Origin: Sperchopsis tessellata
Lineage: Eukaryota; Arthropoda; Insecta; Coleoptera; Hydrophilidae
Assembly (NCBI GenBank): GCA_033557685.1
Contig: JAWQRN010000501.1
Span: 1 to 28,891, forward strand
Length of the DNA: 28,891 nucleotides
Reading direction: 5' to 3'
A model generated the notes under the pieces. The model ran no database searches, had not been told where the DNA came from, and saw only the letters and a program-made list of their open reading frames with translations. Both the position numbers and the translations under genes were made by a program. Of this stretch, positions 1-10,455 are shown in pieces (positions within the stretch are counted from its first letter, which is position 1; each line of letters begins with the position of its first letter).

Positions 1-362
1 GGTCTTCTCTTCGCGCTGCACCCATAGTCGCTTTGAGTTGATCTTCAGCAGAGGGTGGTAGACTGGAAGTGATCCCAGACTACAGTCTCGGGAGAACGAA
101 GGATAGAGCTCGTTGGCTGTGCCAAGCCCAGACAGAGCGAGGAGAGTACCCTCGGGAAGAAGAGCTACACGAAGCCCCGCCGCCAACTACCGCCTGCCAA
201 ACCGGAGACTCCCCGATCCACCAGCCCGGAGCCGCCCAGAAACGCCGGAGACACCGCACCATCTCCGCATGGGACAGCTCCTTGGAGGACCTAGAAGCTC
301 CTGACGCCACCACCAGTCCTTCTGTCGAAGCCAGGGACGCCCCCACCACGACCGGTCTCTAG
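1..362 (+). other. GC-rich island with an unidentified open frame
   Basis: These bases are strikingly GC-rich compared with the AT-rich remainder, changing abruptly at about 360 to TATATTTATATTTG. On the plus strand a frame from the ATG at 69 to the stop at 360 gives 97 residues rich in Pro, Arg, Glu and Thr (for example EAPPPTTACQTGDS), and other frames are also partly open, as GC-rich DNA often allows. I do not recognise a domain. It may be the 3' end of a mobile-element gene or a host exon or UTR cut by the window edge. Whether it is coding is unproven. Confidence 0.3.
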
Positions 363-599
363 GAAGTTGTTTGTATATATTTATATTTGATGGGTAGACA
401 CCACCTTAAAAGATCCTCCGCTGCCATCTATAAACTTCAGGATGACAAACTCATTGATTTTTAGTGCAGTAATCTTCCACAACACTCACAATGATGATGA
501 TGTTTTAATATACAATGTACATGTTAAATATACATAAAGATATAAGGTGTTGATAATGACGTACTCTCTCAAAAAAATTTGTATGTCTTCTTATTCATC
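363..599. other. AT-rich stretch, no gene recognised
   Basis: AT-rich DNA between the GC island and the first LINE fragment. It contains no open frame or structured repeat that I can support. Confidence 0.5.
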
Positions 600-928
600 T
601 AACCAATGGGAGAACTTCCCAAAAGAACTATCTTGCTAATTACCATGATCTTTTTAATGGAGTTCTACGACTAGGACAGTTCCGAGACCAATTGAAATTT
701 GCTCAAATTATCTTAGTTCCAAGCTGGGCAAACCCCTGGAAAATGTATGATCTTAAAGATTTATTAGCTTATTGCCAATTCTATCAAAGTTAGGGGAAAG
801 GCTGCTACCTCAAGAGACTTATACCCATACTAAAACAGAGTGGTTAATTTTATTAACCAGAACCTGGAAGAGAAGTCTTACTGTTCTGACAGGGTGTGGC
901 AAAAGGGTTTGTGATACAAAATAAAGAA
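600..928 (+). mobile_element. Jockey-like LINE, 5' part of a split reverse transcriptase remnant
   Basis: Broken frames on the plus strand read LPKRTILL, then NYHDLFNGVLRLGQF and KFAQIILVP, followed by remnants of the YRPISLLP block. At 860-928 the reading becomes NQNLEEKSYC, then RVWQKGL-YKIKK. These are the N-terminal reverse-transcriptase blocks of jockey-clade LINEs; the segment carrying the first catalytic Asp (FLD---AFDKVWH) is partly deleted. The same element resumes at about 1936 with RRLPDSLYC, so the sequence 929-1935 is an insertion. Several frameshifts and stops make this a dead copy. Confidence 0.75.
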
Positions 929-1935
929 GGCAGTGTTTTGTGGACCTGACGAAGGCATTTGATTGGGTTCAACTACGGGTCATACTATAAATACAAGATA
1001 AAGAGGCTCCACCAAACCAATTAAAACTAATAAAAGATATAAACACGAATACAAAAACAAGGATAAAAGTAGAAAACGAGCTAACTGAAGAAACTATGAT
1101 AGGAATTAGACATGGTGGCTCACTGAGTCCTATGCTTTTCAACTTAATTATAGATTAAATTATACAGAAAGTGAAACCTCTACTGGGCTACCAGATGGGG
1201 AACAAAAATATAAACATTGTGTGCTTTGCTGACGATGCGGTACTAATCGCAGATATGGAGGATAATCGATTCGTTACAGCGGTAAAAAACTATAATATTA
1301 CTGTATCAACAGGAAAAATCAAATCTATGACAATATCAGGAGAGCCCGTAAGATGGAAACTGGAAGTAAAGGGAACGATGATCGAACAAGTATTGGCCTG
1401 CAAATACCTTGGAGTTACTATTACAAGCCATCGGAATTTGAACAAAGAGCTAAGCACCATGTAAGACAAGGATCAAGGATGTCGGGTTATCTCCGGGGCG
1501 TTACATGGAGAAAAAAATAGTAAAAATATATAAAACAATAGTGTGACCTGCAATGACTTGTGCCGAAACACGCACGGAGACTGCCAAAACTAAACATCTA
1601 TTAAGAACAGCCGAAATGAGCACTTTAAGAGCAATCATAGGAAAAACAAGACTAGATCATGTGCGTAATGTGAGGTAAAAATGCAACATATCCGATATAA
1701 TAAAATTCATAAAACAACGCAAGAAGGAATGGAACAGCCACGTTGAAAGAACCGAAAGCAACGGACTAATCAGAGTGACACGTAACCTGAGACTAATATG
1801 AAGATGCAATCCAGGACGTCCTCGGAAGAGATTGAGAGAAAATTGGATCTCATCATTCGAAGGAACACCGTAACAGAATCGTGAAGAATCACAGGCTGGA
1901 AGCCTATTTTAAAGATAAAGAAGAAGAAAAAGATA
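929..1935 (+). mobile_element. LINE reverse transcriptase remnant nested inside the jockey-like element
   Basis: Frames on the plus strand read FVDLTKAFDWVQL (first catalytic block), NTKTRIKVENELTEE, IRHGGSLSPMLFNLIID and VCFADDAVLIADMED. FADD at 1225-1236 is the polymerase YxDD box and is intact. CKYLGVTITSH, then EMSTLRAIIGKTR and KEWNSHVERT follow, ending with a GRPRKR-type C-terminal tail. This set of blocks is typical of the arthropod LINEs with a single endonuclease/RT protein and a short basic C-terminus (RTE-like or related; clade not certain). The endonuclease and the RT finger are missing, so the copy is 5'-truncated. Stops occur in the LIID block, at 1464 and later. It ends in an A- and G-rich tail (AAAGATAAAGAAG type). 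Confidence 0.8.
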
Positions 1936-2870
1936 AAGAGGAGGCTACCAGACAGTTTATATTGTGATATTTTAAAATCTTATCTCACAGATACATTCTT
2001 CTAAATGAAGTTTCAGGCAGAAATTACTAGCCTATTCTCTATCTCCTCCGGTGTACTCCAGGATAGTGTGATGGGCCCAGCCCTATATATACTATACTGC
2101 TTACCTACCAATCTCCCGCAATGTGACAGTAGCAATAATCGTGGATGACACAGGATTATCGGCATCGCAGTGAGGATACTCCATGAAGTACAGAAACAGC
2201 AAAAAAAATTAGCGCAATAAAACTAATAAGACTAAATCAGTTCATGTGACCTTTACCTTCAAAAGATACATATGCCCACCAGTTTTCTTGAATAACCTGG
2301 GAATTCTCCAACAAGAAAGTGCGAGATATCTGGGTATGCATTTAGATCGAAGAATGAAATGAAAAAAGCACATCTTTAATAAAAGAAAAAAACTTGGGTT
2401 CAATTTTACAAAACTACACTAGCTACAGGGTAAAAAAACAATTATTAATAAAAATAAGGTTCTTGCATATAAAAGCATAGTCAAGCCCATTTGGACATAT
2501 GATTTCCAGTTGTGGGGAACCGCCTCGCTTCAAACATCGAGATACTGCAAACATTCAAATCCAAAACACTACAATCAATAGTTAAGGCTCTTTGATATGT
2601 GACAAAGTGAAGAATGTAAAAGATCAAATTGAAGTCGTCAGTGAAAAATATCAGGGCCGCCTAGAAGTGCATCCGAATTACATTGCTGTAAACCTGTTGG
2701 ACAATAGCTGAGAAGTGAGAAGACTGAGGAGGTTTAAATCACTAGATCTGCCATATAGATTTAATTTTATACAACATATAAAACCCTATATGCTATATAT
2801 AATCTGTAATTTGATAGTAATATAATGGTAGGAGGAGACTGTCAATGGATGGCACTCCTCAACTTGTGAA
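1936..2870 (+). mobile_element. Jockey-like LINE, 3' part of the split element
   Basis: The jockey frame resumes with RRLPDSLYCDILKSYL, then AEITSLFSISSGVLQDSVMG and PALYILY (the GVPQGSVLGP block, degraded). Further on are NLGSILQNYT, YKSIVKPIWTYDFQLWG, TASLQTSRYC, then EKYQGRLEVHPNYIAVNLLD and EVRRLRRFKSLDLPYRF. These match the thumb and C-terminus of jockey RT proteins, whose end typically carries HPN--AVNLLD and RRL-R--PLDLP. The YxDD motif is lost in a region of deletions around 2130-2220. The boundary at about 2870 is approximate. Confidence 0.75.
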
Positions 2871-3474
2871 TTGTTTTTTTTGTGACAGAACATTTATTTA
2901 ATGTTCCAACAGAAAACAAGATTGCAAATTCCCACAGGAGAAATAAAAAAAATCTAATCATGAATCATAAGATGTTTTTATTGTTGTGAATGATATTTAT
3001 TATTATTTACAGTTTAAAATAATTATTTTTCACGTTTACTTTTCTTTGAGTTTACACCGTTTGTTAATCTATCAAATGTGATAGAAAAGTAATTAGCTGT
3101 TCTTAAAATATATAAATGGGTATCTCTAGATTATGTACCTAAATACATGTGCTAAGTAAGCTTCTCTAAAGCTTACCTTTTCTTATTGTGACTTAACATG
3201 TAGATGTATCTAATAAAGTATGTTATATTATGCTAAAAACAGGAAGAAAATAGCAATGTTTCCGAAACACAAATGGTAATCTCTTTTTAGCATGTATTTC
3301 TTATCAACCTTACTAATGCTTTCAATTCATTATTGGTACTCTGAATGGGATCATGTATCTATTATAATATATTTTTTATAATTATATGATTATAAAAACA
3401 AAAATGAAAACTAACGTAACACAAAATAAAATTAAGCTTAAAATAAATAAAAACAAAACTGGAGAGGTACCTAC
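2871..3474. other. AT-rich gene sequence downstream of the linker exon, no gene recognised
   Basis: AT-rich DNA that would be intron of the FARP/Cdep-like gene, on the 3' side of the 3475 exon. An ATG frame on the minus strand overlaps it but only because it reads through the linker exon into intron. No other exon or element was found. Confidence 0.5.
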
Positions 3475-3593
3475 CACTTAAGTTGCTGTCAGCAAGAGGC
3501 AACAGAGGGTGAGCGGAAATGCTGTTCCCGACTGTACTGGTGTGCATGTTGGTGGCACTGGAATGCGCACTAGAATGCCGGAACGAAGCCGAC
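3475..3593 (-). CDS. Cdep: FARP/Cdep-like FERM gene, linker exon after the FA segment
   Basis: The acceptor TTTGTTGTGCAG precedes GTCGGCTTCG. With the AG carried over from the 14521 exon this reads R-SASFRHSSAHSSATN, then MHTSTVGNSISAHPLLPLAD and SNLS. The peptide is a low-complexity Ser/His/Thr linker with no domain of its own, as expected between the FA segment and the RhoGEF domain of FARP/Cdep. Phase matches the upstream exon. The 3' border is ambiguous: GTAGGT gives an end at 3475, and GTACCT four bases further on gives 3471 and would preserve phase 2. Another exon could be spliced between this one and 14521. No DH or PH domain sequence is found at lower coordinates, so the gene continues past the left end of the window. 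Confidence 0.78.
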
Positions 3594-4551
3594 CTGCACA
3601 ACAAAGGAACGAGGAGTGAGATTTTATTTTCTATTAGTACTGAATACACGCCTTTCCTTCCCCCCAACCAAAGAACCGTAGCTAGACAATTAGCAAAAAT
3701 TCTACGTTAACTAAAGAACCCTGCAGTGGAGTCTACTATCTTTCTCTTGTTCACTTTTATGGAGCACAGCAGATATAGCTAATTTGACTAAGTATTACTA
3801 TTCAGATTTTCATGGCTGGTATCTAAAGAAAACACTAATTAATGTTAGGCCAATAATTTTGTGGACGAAATGAAATATATTAGTATATTTTATTGTTTTT
3901 TTTTAGCTTAAAAAGATGTCTTTTAATCGTTAACACAATTTTGGCAATTTTAAGTATATAAAAAAGTTTTCTTTGTAAAACACAAATTTCTCTGCAGGTA
4001 ATAGTCTTTCATGTCTAGAATTGATTGAACTAGTAACAGACTACTTTAGAAGAATTTGTAGTTAGTCAAAACACTATTCAATTTCTCAAGGCAATCTGTT
4101 TGTTTAAAAGAATAATAAACATTAAAAAAAAAAAATTTTCCTACAAATACAAATACTATTTTAATAATCCATATCGTAATTTCACGGACAAAACAAAATT
4201 TTGTAAAATGGCTTGGAATAGCAGCGTTTGCATATATACAGAGACCATGTCACAAATTAATCAATATTCCATATGTCTTTTGGTCAATCCAAAATCAACA
4301 CAGCTTTCATTACACATTCATTCACTTCTAAAATATAACTAATATGATCGAAGTACAACCTTACATTTATGCGTCCCTACTGAAAATATTTTACTGCCAT
4401 TCATTTTCAAACCTTGTCCATGTTTTATTACAATGTATTACAGTTGACACTCTCACAGCCATACACTAAAATATTCCCTATTCACCAATGTAATATAGTT
4501 TACTATTGGTTGACAATAATTTCCCATGATTGTAAACTAGAGTTATTTTAA
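3594..4551. other. Intronic AT-rich stretch, no gene recognised
   Basis: Part of the 10.9-kb intron between the exons at 14521 and 3475. The small open frames here (for example 4100-4342) have AT-driven composition (long Asn, Lys, Tyr and Ile runs) and no recognised motif. Confidence 0.5.
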
Positions 4552-4900
4552 TATCTTCGGGTTTTCCTGGAGACAACCGTGTGTTGACTTTTCTTCTGGC
4601 CAACGTTTCTTCTACTATTACAAGGGACATTATCATGATATGTAGCTGCCATGTAGCTCTTAAAAATGTTAAGTGTGGATGACGGCGGACTAAAAAAAGT
4701 GCTAAATATAGACTGACATGTAGCTCTCAGAAGTCCTAGTCGTAGAATAAAAAAAATATTCTATGATTAGCAGTTCTGAGAGCTACATGTCAATCTATAT
4801 TTAACACTTTTTTGATCTCGTCGGCATCCACACCTAATACTTTGAGAGCTATACTTGAAATTGTCCCCTGCAATGGTGGACGAAACATCACAGCTACAGT
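4552..4900. repeat. Fold-back (long inverted repeat) element, copy 1
   Basis: Two arms of roughly 145-150 bp face each other around a centre near 4753. The left arm includes GGGACATTATCATGATATG and GTGCTAAATATAGACTGACA. The right arm has the reverse complements, including CTGAGAGCTACATGTCAATC and GAAATTGTCCCCTGC. Each arm carries at its outer side a short hairpin followed by GAAAC (near 4603 on the minus strand and 4885 on the plus strand). On the left the element continues outward through GTCAACACACGGTT (minus strand) to a CGAAGATATTA end at about 4552; the right arm loses this tail after GACGAAACATC. The same outward tail occurs in the fold-back at 18857-19022. No protein is encoded. It resembles a non-autonomous fold-back or MITE-type element; its mobilising enzyme is unknown. 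Confidence 0.75.
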
Positions 4901-5299
4901 GGAATGGAATGTGCACTTTGAGTACATGATTGGTAAATTAGCTTCATTGAATTTTTAATTATTTAAACTTAGATCCTGTTGGCATTTTATTATGCAAATG
5001 TTGAGTCCCATATGAGCCTAAGTTTTTGTGGACGGGCAACGTATGTAGAAAGAAAATTTCTTTTACAGAAAATAATTGTGACAAATTTATTTCTTTTTTT
5101 CTTGAAATTGGCAAAAGCCTTTTAGTCTAGCGCTAATTGTAACAGTATGCTTGGTGTGGCAAGGCACACCAAATGTGTGCCTCTGTTTCAAGCACCAGGC
5201 TACTTACATAGCATTACATATCTGAGAATGAACAATGTTTATTTAAAAGAATCTATAAAAAATTACAGACACTTGAGAACATACAGGTTCGATAAAATA
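4901..5299. other. Intronic stretch, no gene recognised
   Basis: AT-rich intron sequence between the fold-back element and the next LINE fragment; it holds a short imperfect repeat GGTGTGGCAAGGCACACC near 5152 but nothing I can name. Confidence 0.45.
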
Positions 5300-6070
5300 C
5301 GAGAAATATAGATGTTTTGTCATATCACATCCATAACAGACATACCTTTACTGTGCCTCTTGAAATATTATTTAAACTTTCCCTATGAACAAATACCTTC
5401 CCTGACATATGGAAAACTACATATATAATACCAGTATTCAAATCCGGAAACCCCTCTGATGTAAAGAATTATCGCCCTATCGCCATCCTTAGCAACTTTA
5501 GCAAAATTTCTGAAGCTATTCTCTATGAAGCATTTTATGCTCATTATAAAAAACTTAAATCCATCATCAGCATGGCTTTATGCAACTCCGCTCACCAGAG
5601 TCAAGTGGATGTCATCTACACTGACTTTGTGAAACCTTTTGATAGTATTCATCACAATATTATTATCAGGAAACTTAAAACTTTTGGTTTTTCTAGTTGT
5701 CTCACAGTTTCTTCGTATCTGTCCCGCTGCAGCTTATTTGACCATCATTTCGGTTACACGTCCCGCAAGTTTTCTGCACACTCTGGTGTTCCCCAAGGAT
5801 CAATTTTAGGGCCCTTACTTTTCTTAGTTTTTTTTAATATCTTAGCCGATACCTTTGGCTATTGTTTGCTGATTATCTGAAAATCTATGCTCGTATTCAT
5901 GATTATCAAGCTGATTCAGACAGACTACAAATCTGGTGTAACTCAAACAACTTACATCTCAATGTCAGTAAGTGTAAAGCCATCTCCTATAAAAAAAATT
6001 TCCTAACACATTTACAGTAATCTCTTACCAAAACAACCAACAAGTGATCGGTGTAATATTTGACTTCTGA
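5300..6070 (+). mobile_element. LINE (CR1/jockey-like) reverse transcriptase remnant, active site mutated
   Basis: Broken plus-strand frames give VPLEILFKLSL, then FPDIWKTTYIIPVFKSGNPS, DVKNYRPIAILSNFSKI, an out-of-frame QHGFM block, and from 5572 SQVDVIYTDFVKPFDSIHHN, SGVPQGSILGPLLFLVFFN. After a frameshift, LLFADYLKIYARI and then LQIWCNSNNLHLNVSKCKAI follow. These are the ordered polymerase blocks of CR1- or jockey-like LINEs. In the YxDD box (5865-5882) the second Asp is Tyr (FADYLK), removing one of the metal-binding residues. The RT finger is also shortened between the QHGF and DVIYTDF blocks. The copy lacks endonuclease and C-terminus and is inactive. Confidence 0.82.
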
Positions 6071-6700
6071 GAATACCCAAATATCTCTCAAGATCCCCCA
6101 TTTTCTTATAGTAACTAAATTCAATTAAGCTTTTATATTTATCCCTTATCAAGGTATTTTTGTGCATATTCTTAGGTCTGAACCATATACTTGAATACAA
6201 AACTGACTTGTATCAGTCTCTGAGCATTTTCATTCACTCTAGTATACCCATAATCTGTGTCAATTAATACCTGCCTCACTTCACCGAAAAATTCATCTTT
6301 CTCCGTATATAGAACACCATCAGCACACCATACATTAGGAACTTTTGATAACTGGCAATCAAATTAAAAGAGACCAACTTCGAGGAGATTTTTTCTTTTA
6401 TTTTTGAATAGGTACACTAATTTTGCACATTTTTTGTATGCTTAATGTTTTCCTAAAACCAGTGATTTTTGAGGAAATTGAAATAATTTTAATGGAAGCA
6501 CGAATTTTCATAGATGAGAGTAAATATTCAAAATATTGTACAACAATTTTGTCTCCATACATTTGAGGCATTCTATCTTGCTTTAGAGTCAATTCTAGAC
6601 ATGTGTTGAAAGGTATTTTTCTTACACAATTGGCCTCTCCAACACGCTGTTGAAATTTTGCCACATACACACCCTGTATACTACTCCATCTCATTTATAA
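6071..6700 (-). other. Unrecognised coding-like stretch on the minus strand
   Basis: On the minus strand about 63 codons are open at 6346-6171. They include KVPNVWCADGVLYTEKDEFF, GEVRQVLIDTDYGYTRVNEN and AQRLIQVSFVFKYMVQT. A neighbouring frame (6200-6012) carries PKNMHKNTLIRDKYKSL, and another (6694-6398) carries MRWSSIQGVYVAKFQQRVGE. The balanced amino-acid use, with Trp, Cys, Asp and Glu, is unlike the AT-driven ORFs nearby, so some of this probably derives from a real protein, perhaps that of a degraded mobile element. I cannot name the family. An AG before TTATCAAAAG near 6350 could also be a splice acceptor. Confidence is low. Confidence 0.3.
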
Positions 6701-6839
6701 ATTCTGTCATTTCACCTCGAACACCGAATTTTCAAGCCTTCGCTTGTGTATCACTGGTAAACTAGCATACTTTTAATAACCAACCATAAAAAGTATTCCC
6801 TCGAATTTCACGGTTCTTATTGCATGGTTTCGATATTGT

Positions 6840-8060
6840 GCACCTTGGTAATTACGAACTCAATTGGTAGGGTATATGGTAGTATAATAAGAGATCTGAC
6901 TGAACAAGAATATAAGAATTATGAAGAAGAACAATGTGCCTTCCGGGCATACAGATCCTGTACAGATAACGTGTTCAGTCTAAAACAGGTGATAGAAAAA
7001 AGATTAGAAAGAAATAGGGTAATGCATCTACTATTCATTGATTTGCAGAAAGCATATGACAACATCCCTATAGAAAAGTTGTGGGAAATACTACGATATA
7101 CCAACATAAACCAAACACTAATAAAAGCTGCCCAAACCCTGTACAACGGCATTGAATCCACTATAAAGATAGGAAATAAAATATCAGACCCGTTCATAGT
7201 TAACAAGGGCTTACGACAGGGGTATTATATCTCACCAACGCTTTTCAAAATATACATTGCGAAAGCACTTCTGATTTTGAAAAATTAATGCAAAGTAATG
7301 GGCATACACTTTGATGATAACATCTACTTATACACCCTTCAGTTTGTAGACAACCAAGTAATCTGCGCAAACGACAAGGAAGATCTAGAGTATATTACGA
7401 TGAAACTGAAGGAGGAATATGAGGAATGGAGTTTACAGATGATTTTAGAGAAAAAGCAAAACTTATGTATTGGAGAAGAATCAATATACCTAATATTGGA
7501 TAACAAAGTAGTGATAAGAAAATGTGACGAATATAAATATCTGGGAATAAACTTCAATAGGAAGGAACAGATAATGCAGAAATAAAATAGAGAGTAAACA
7601 AACCAAGACGCATCACAAAAGCACTCAATGGAATATTATGGAGTATAGAAATAAGAAAGGAATGAAAAATTAGAATTTACGACTCCATGATAAAGAACAT
7701 ATTACTGTATGGCTCAGAAACATTGCGCATAAAGGAACACCTAAAAAACAAGATCCAAACGACAGAAATGGACGCTTTGAGATGGGCGGCGAGAATGTGA
7801 AGGTTGGAACAAGTTCGAAACGAAACAATCAGAGAACAAATGGGCATGCGAGATCATGTAATGGTAACCATAGAGAGAAAACAGCTGATATGGTAAGGTA
7901 ACGTGCTGTGAATGGTAGATAAGAGACTTCCAAAGTAGGAAGAGAGGAAGACCCAAGAAAAAATGGATACAAGGAATAAGAAGATCGATAAGAGAAAGGG
8001 GATTGAACGATACAACTGCACCGATACAAGAAACTGGCAATTTGGAATCGGACGTAGTAA
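6840..8060 (+). mobile_element. LINE reverse transcriptase remnant with mutated YxDD box
   Basis: From about 6850 the plus strand reads NSIGRVYGSIIRDLTEQEYK, then QCAFRAYRSCTDNVFSLKQV, MHLLFIDLQKAYDNIPIEKL, KGLRQGYYISPTLFKIYI. After a stop at 7286 come YTLQFVDNQVICANDKEDLE and DEYKYLGINFN. After further breaks, LLYGSETLRIKEH, EMDALRWAARM, VRNETIREQMGMRDHVMVTI, ERKQLIW, GRPKKKWIQGIRRSI and RERGLN follow. This is the RT and C-terminal part of an endonuclease/RT LINE common in insects. The YxDD box is FVDN (7343-7354), so the second catalytic Asp is Asn. The endonuclease and N-terminal RT are missing (5' truncation). Stops or frameshifts occur at 7286, 7583 and at several points after. Confidence 0.85.
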
Positions 8061-10440
8061 GACGTTTTAGCCCGATTTAATATAATATATGGTAAATACG
8101 TCTAATATTTTGGAATTATTATTAAAAATGTTTTTTTTTTTATGTATACATGTACAAATTATTATCTTTATTGGAATCAGACATAGTAAATGCTTAAAAT
8201 GTCGCATTATTATAATATGTCTTAACTTAAGGGAAAAGCAGAAGGCATAAAAAAAAACAAAAACAATCTTAACACAATTTTTTAAAAACGTGTAAGATAG
8301 TGGTGCAAATTCATTGTTGCAAGACAGCAATGGAGAAGCAATGGACACAAGTTAAAGTCTACGTTTATTTTTAGGAGATTTTTTATAGTTTCGCCTTATA
8401 ATTTATATATAAAATCATTGTTTGTTATAGTTATCAAATAAAGTCTATTTTATTACTTTCGTTACTTTTTATTACTTTTCCTGGAAACAAAAACGGGACC
8501 TCCATATTTCATTACTACAGGCTAAAAAAATCAAACACATGTCATTTTTCAATCGTGTTTATCTAAGATTTGCACTGGGCAATTTCCAATGGGCGGTGTT
8601 TTTTAAGGACATAATCCAGGGCAAATCGAGGGAAGACTGAACATTTTACTAAATTTTGTTTTTATAAATTTGATAAAGAGATGTTTTTGACCTATGCATA
8701 TCTTTTATTATAAAAACACCATTTCCATCTAAAAGTTTAGTCATAATACCAAAAAAATTTTAGAAAAAAAAATGTTAGAAGATTTAACAAATTGCCATGA
8801 GACTAAAAATTTGATTATATATTTGTACTTAAAATTGCAATTACTTTCAAACCTATTAAGATTCATTATTAATATGTTATAATTTTTCAGTCGTTTCTAT
8901 TTTTAAGTGTTTTAAACAAAAAAGAAAACAAACTTAGGAGACTAAAAATTGATAAGTTTTGTCTTCGTTTGTGACACTTTTAAATATTGAATCATGCTAC
9001 ATTTAATATTGTCCCATCAATTGTATTTAAACATTTGCAATAGCTAAGGTAGCTTTTAAAACTATCTTAAGTTTGGTTAATTCATATTTTCTTCAACTGA
9101 ACCAAGTTCAATATTTTTCTTTAAACGTCTGTCACCTTTTTAAACATATTTTCTGCTTCTAAAAAACTAGTTGCAGGAAAGTGACAATACTTTTAATAGG
9201 TTATAAAAAATATAATATTTAAATGCAATAGATTTCCACGGTTATTATCTATATAAATGATGTTTCCACGTGGAAACACTTCATATTATTTCTAAAGATA
9301 TAATGAGAAATTTTATATAGAATTTATAGTGATGATTTGTTTTACAATACTTTTAGTTTGGTTTCTAGGACTTAAAAAACAAATAGAAATTTAAACTCAG
9401 CACCAACAATATTCAATTGTGATTTATAAAGCAAAGAGTTTTTTGTAGTTTATCAAATTCTACATAATGCCAATTAATATAAATATTATTATAAGTTCTA
9501 AGATTATTCTTATTATTATTTTATTTGTTTTATAATTTGGTCTCAAAAATACAAATAACCGAATTTCATTTGCAAAACAGCCAGCATAGCTTCCAGCAAT
9601 ATTGAATAACACCAGGACTGAAAAAAAAATAAAAATAAATAAAATTAAAAGTGACATTTAGACATCAAAGTGCAAGAAAATAGAAACGACATCGGGTAAC
9701 ATTTATTTTGGACTTTGATCTATTCGATCATAATCCCATCCTCCTTCCCTTGATCACATTTGTTTTTCTTTTACGTTAATTAACCAGCATCGGATACAGC
9801 AAATCCTGGCCAAATGCTACAACAACCATGCTCCACACCACAAGGGTACTACTGGTTTCGCCATAAAAAAATAAATCATAAATCAAAACCAGAAACTGAA
9901 AATCATAAAAATTGGAAGATCTACCAAAGTTATAAACTGTTACCTATTTCTTTTTAATTTTAGGGTTAGGTTACTGTGTTTTAATTGTATTCATTTAATG
10001 TGAAAGTAGTTTTTTTTTTAATTATGAACATATCACAAAGAAGGATGTTATTCTAAATGAATATGTAAGCCCGTGCAGTAGCACGGCCTACTTATATATT
10101 GAAAAATAACCTGCATTTATTTATTTAGGGATTGCTGCAATTAGGAGAATTGAATTTAATTATTATGAAAATAAACTTTTCATCTACAGTGTATGTATAA
10201 AAAAATTAAGACATCACATATGAGGTAATTTATTAAGATTTTAAAAATTAATACTTGAAATCTGTTCAAAGTCCCTCATGCACTTGACAAAAAAAAACAC
10301 ATTGTGCTTTAGAATTCATGTTTAAAAGACCCTTAGGGGCTCTAGCATCGAATGTCGGTGTAATTCCAAGATGACCATCCGAAGGTGGATAGATTACATT
10401 GATTTACACATGTTTATCCTGTGATAAAGTGTTTAAATTC
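8061..10440. other. Long intronic stretch, no gene recognised
   Basis: AT-rich intron sequence with poly-T and poly-A runs. A short phrase TTGGAATC-GAC-TAGTAA follows the LINE end at 8040 and recurs, slightly changed, at 8171, so a piece of LINE 3' sequence may be duplicated. A perfect 18-bp palindrome lies at 9261-9278. A small hairpin (CCGTGC, AGTA, GCACGG) lies near 10072. The open frames here are AT-biased and I support none as a gene. Confidence 0.45.
9261..9278. repeat. Perfect 18-bp palindrome centred on CACGTG
   Basis: TGTTTCCACGTGGAAACA is identical to its reverse complement. Its centre is the canonical E-box CACGTG bound by bHLH factors. It lies in an intron with no gene start nearby, so regulatory function is only a possibility; a second GATTTCCACGG half occurs about 30 bp upstream. 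Confidence 0.5.
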
Positions 10441-10455
10441 AATTAATTTGTCATA

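Noticed and set aside
3362..3667. Minus-strand ORF of 101 codons with a hydrophobic C-terminus
   Set aside because: Only its middle is real: the SASFRHSS segment is the linker exon. The flanks are intron sequence read through the splice sites.
4700..4815. Hairpin as a microRNA precursor
   Set aside because: It is the centre of a much longer inverted repeat, so the pairing is explained by the fold-back element; no evidence of processing.
7741..8040. 99-codon minus-strand ORF
   Set aside because: Antisense shadow of the C-terminal part of the LINE at 6840-8060.
10060..10095. GC-rich hairpin (CCGTGC, AGTA, GCACGG) as a terminator or CRISPR-like repeat
   Set aside because: A single short hairpin in an intron with no array and no prokaryotic context; more likely a mobile-element end.
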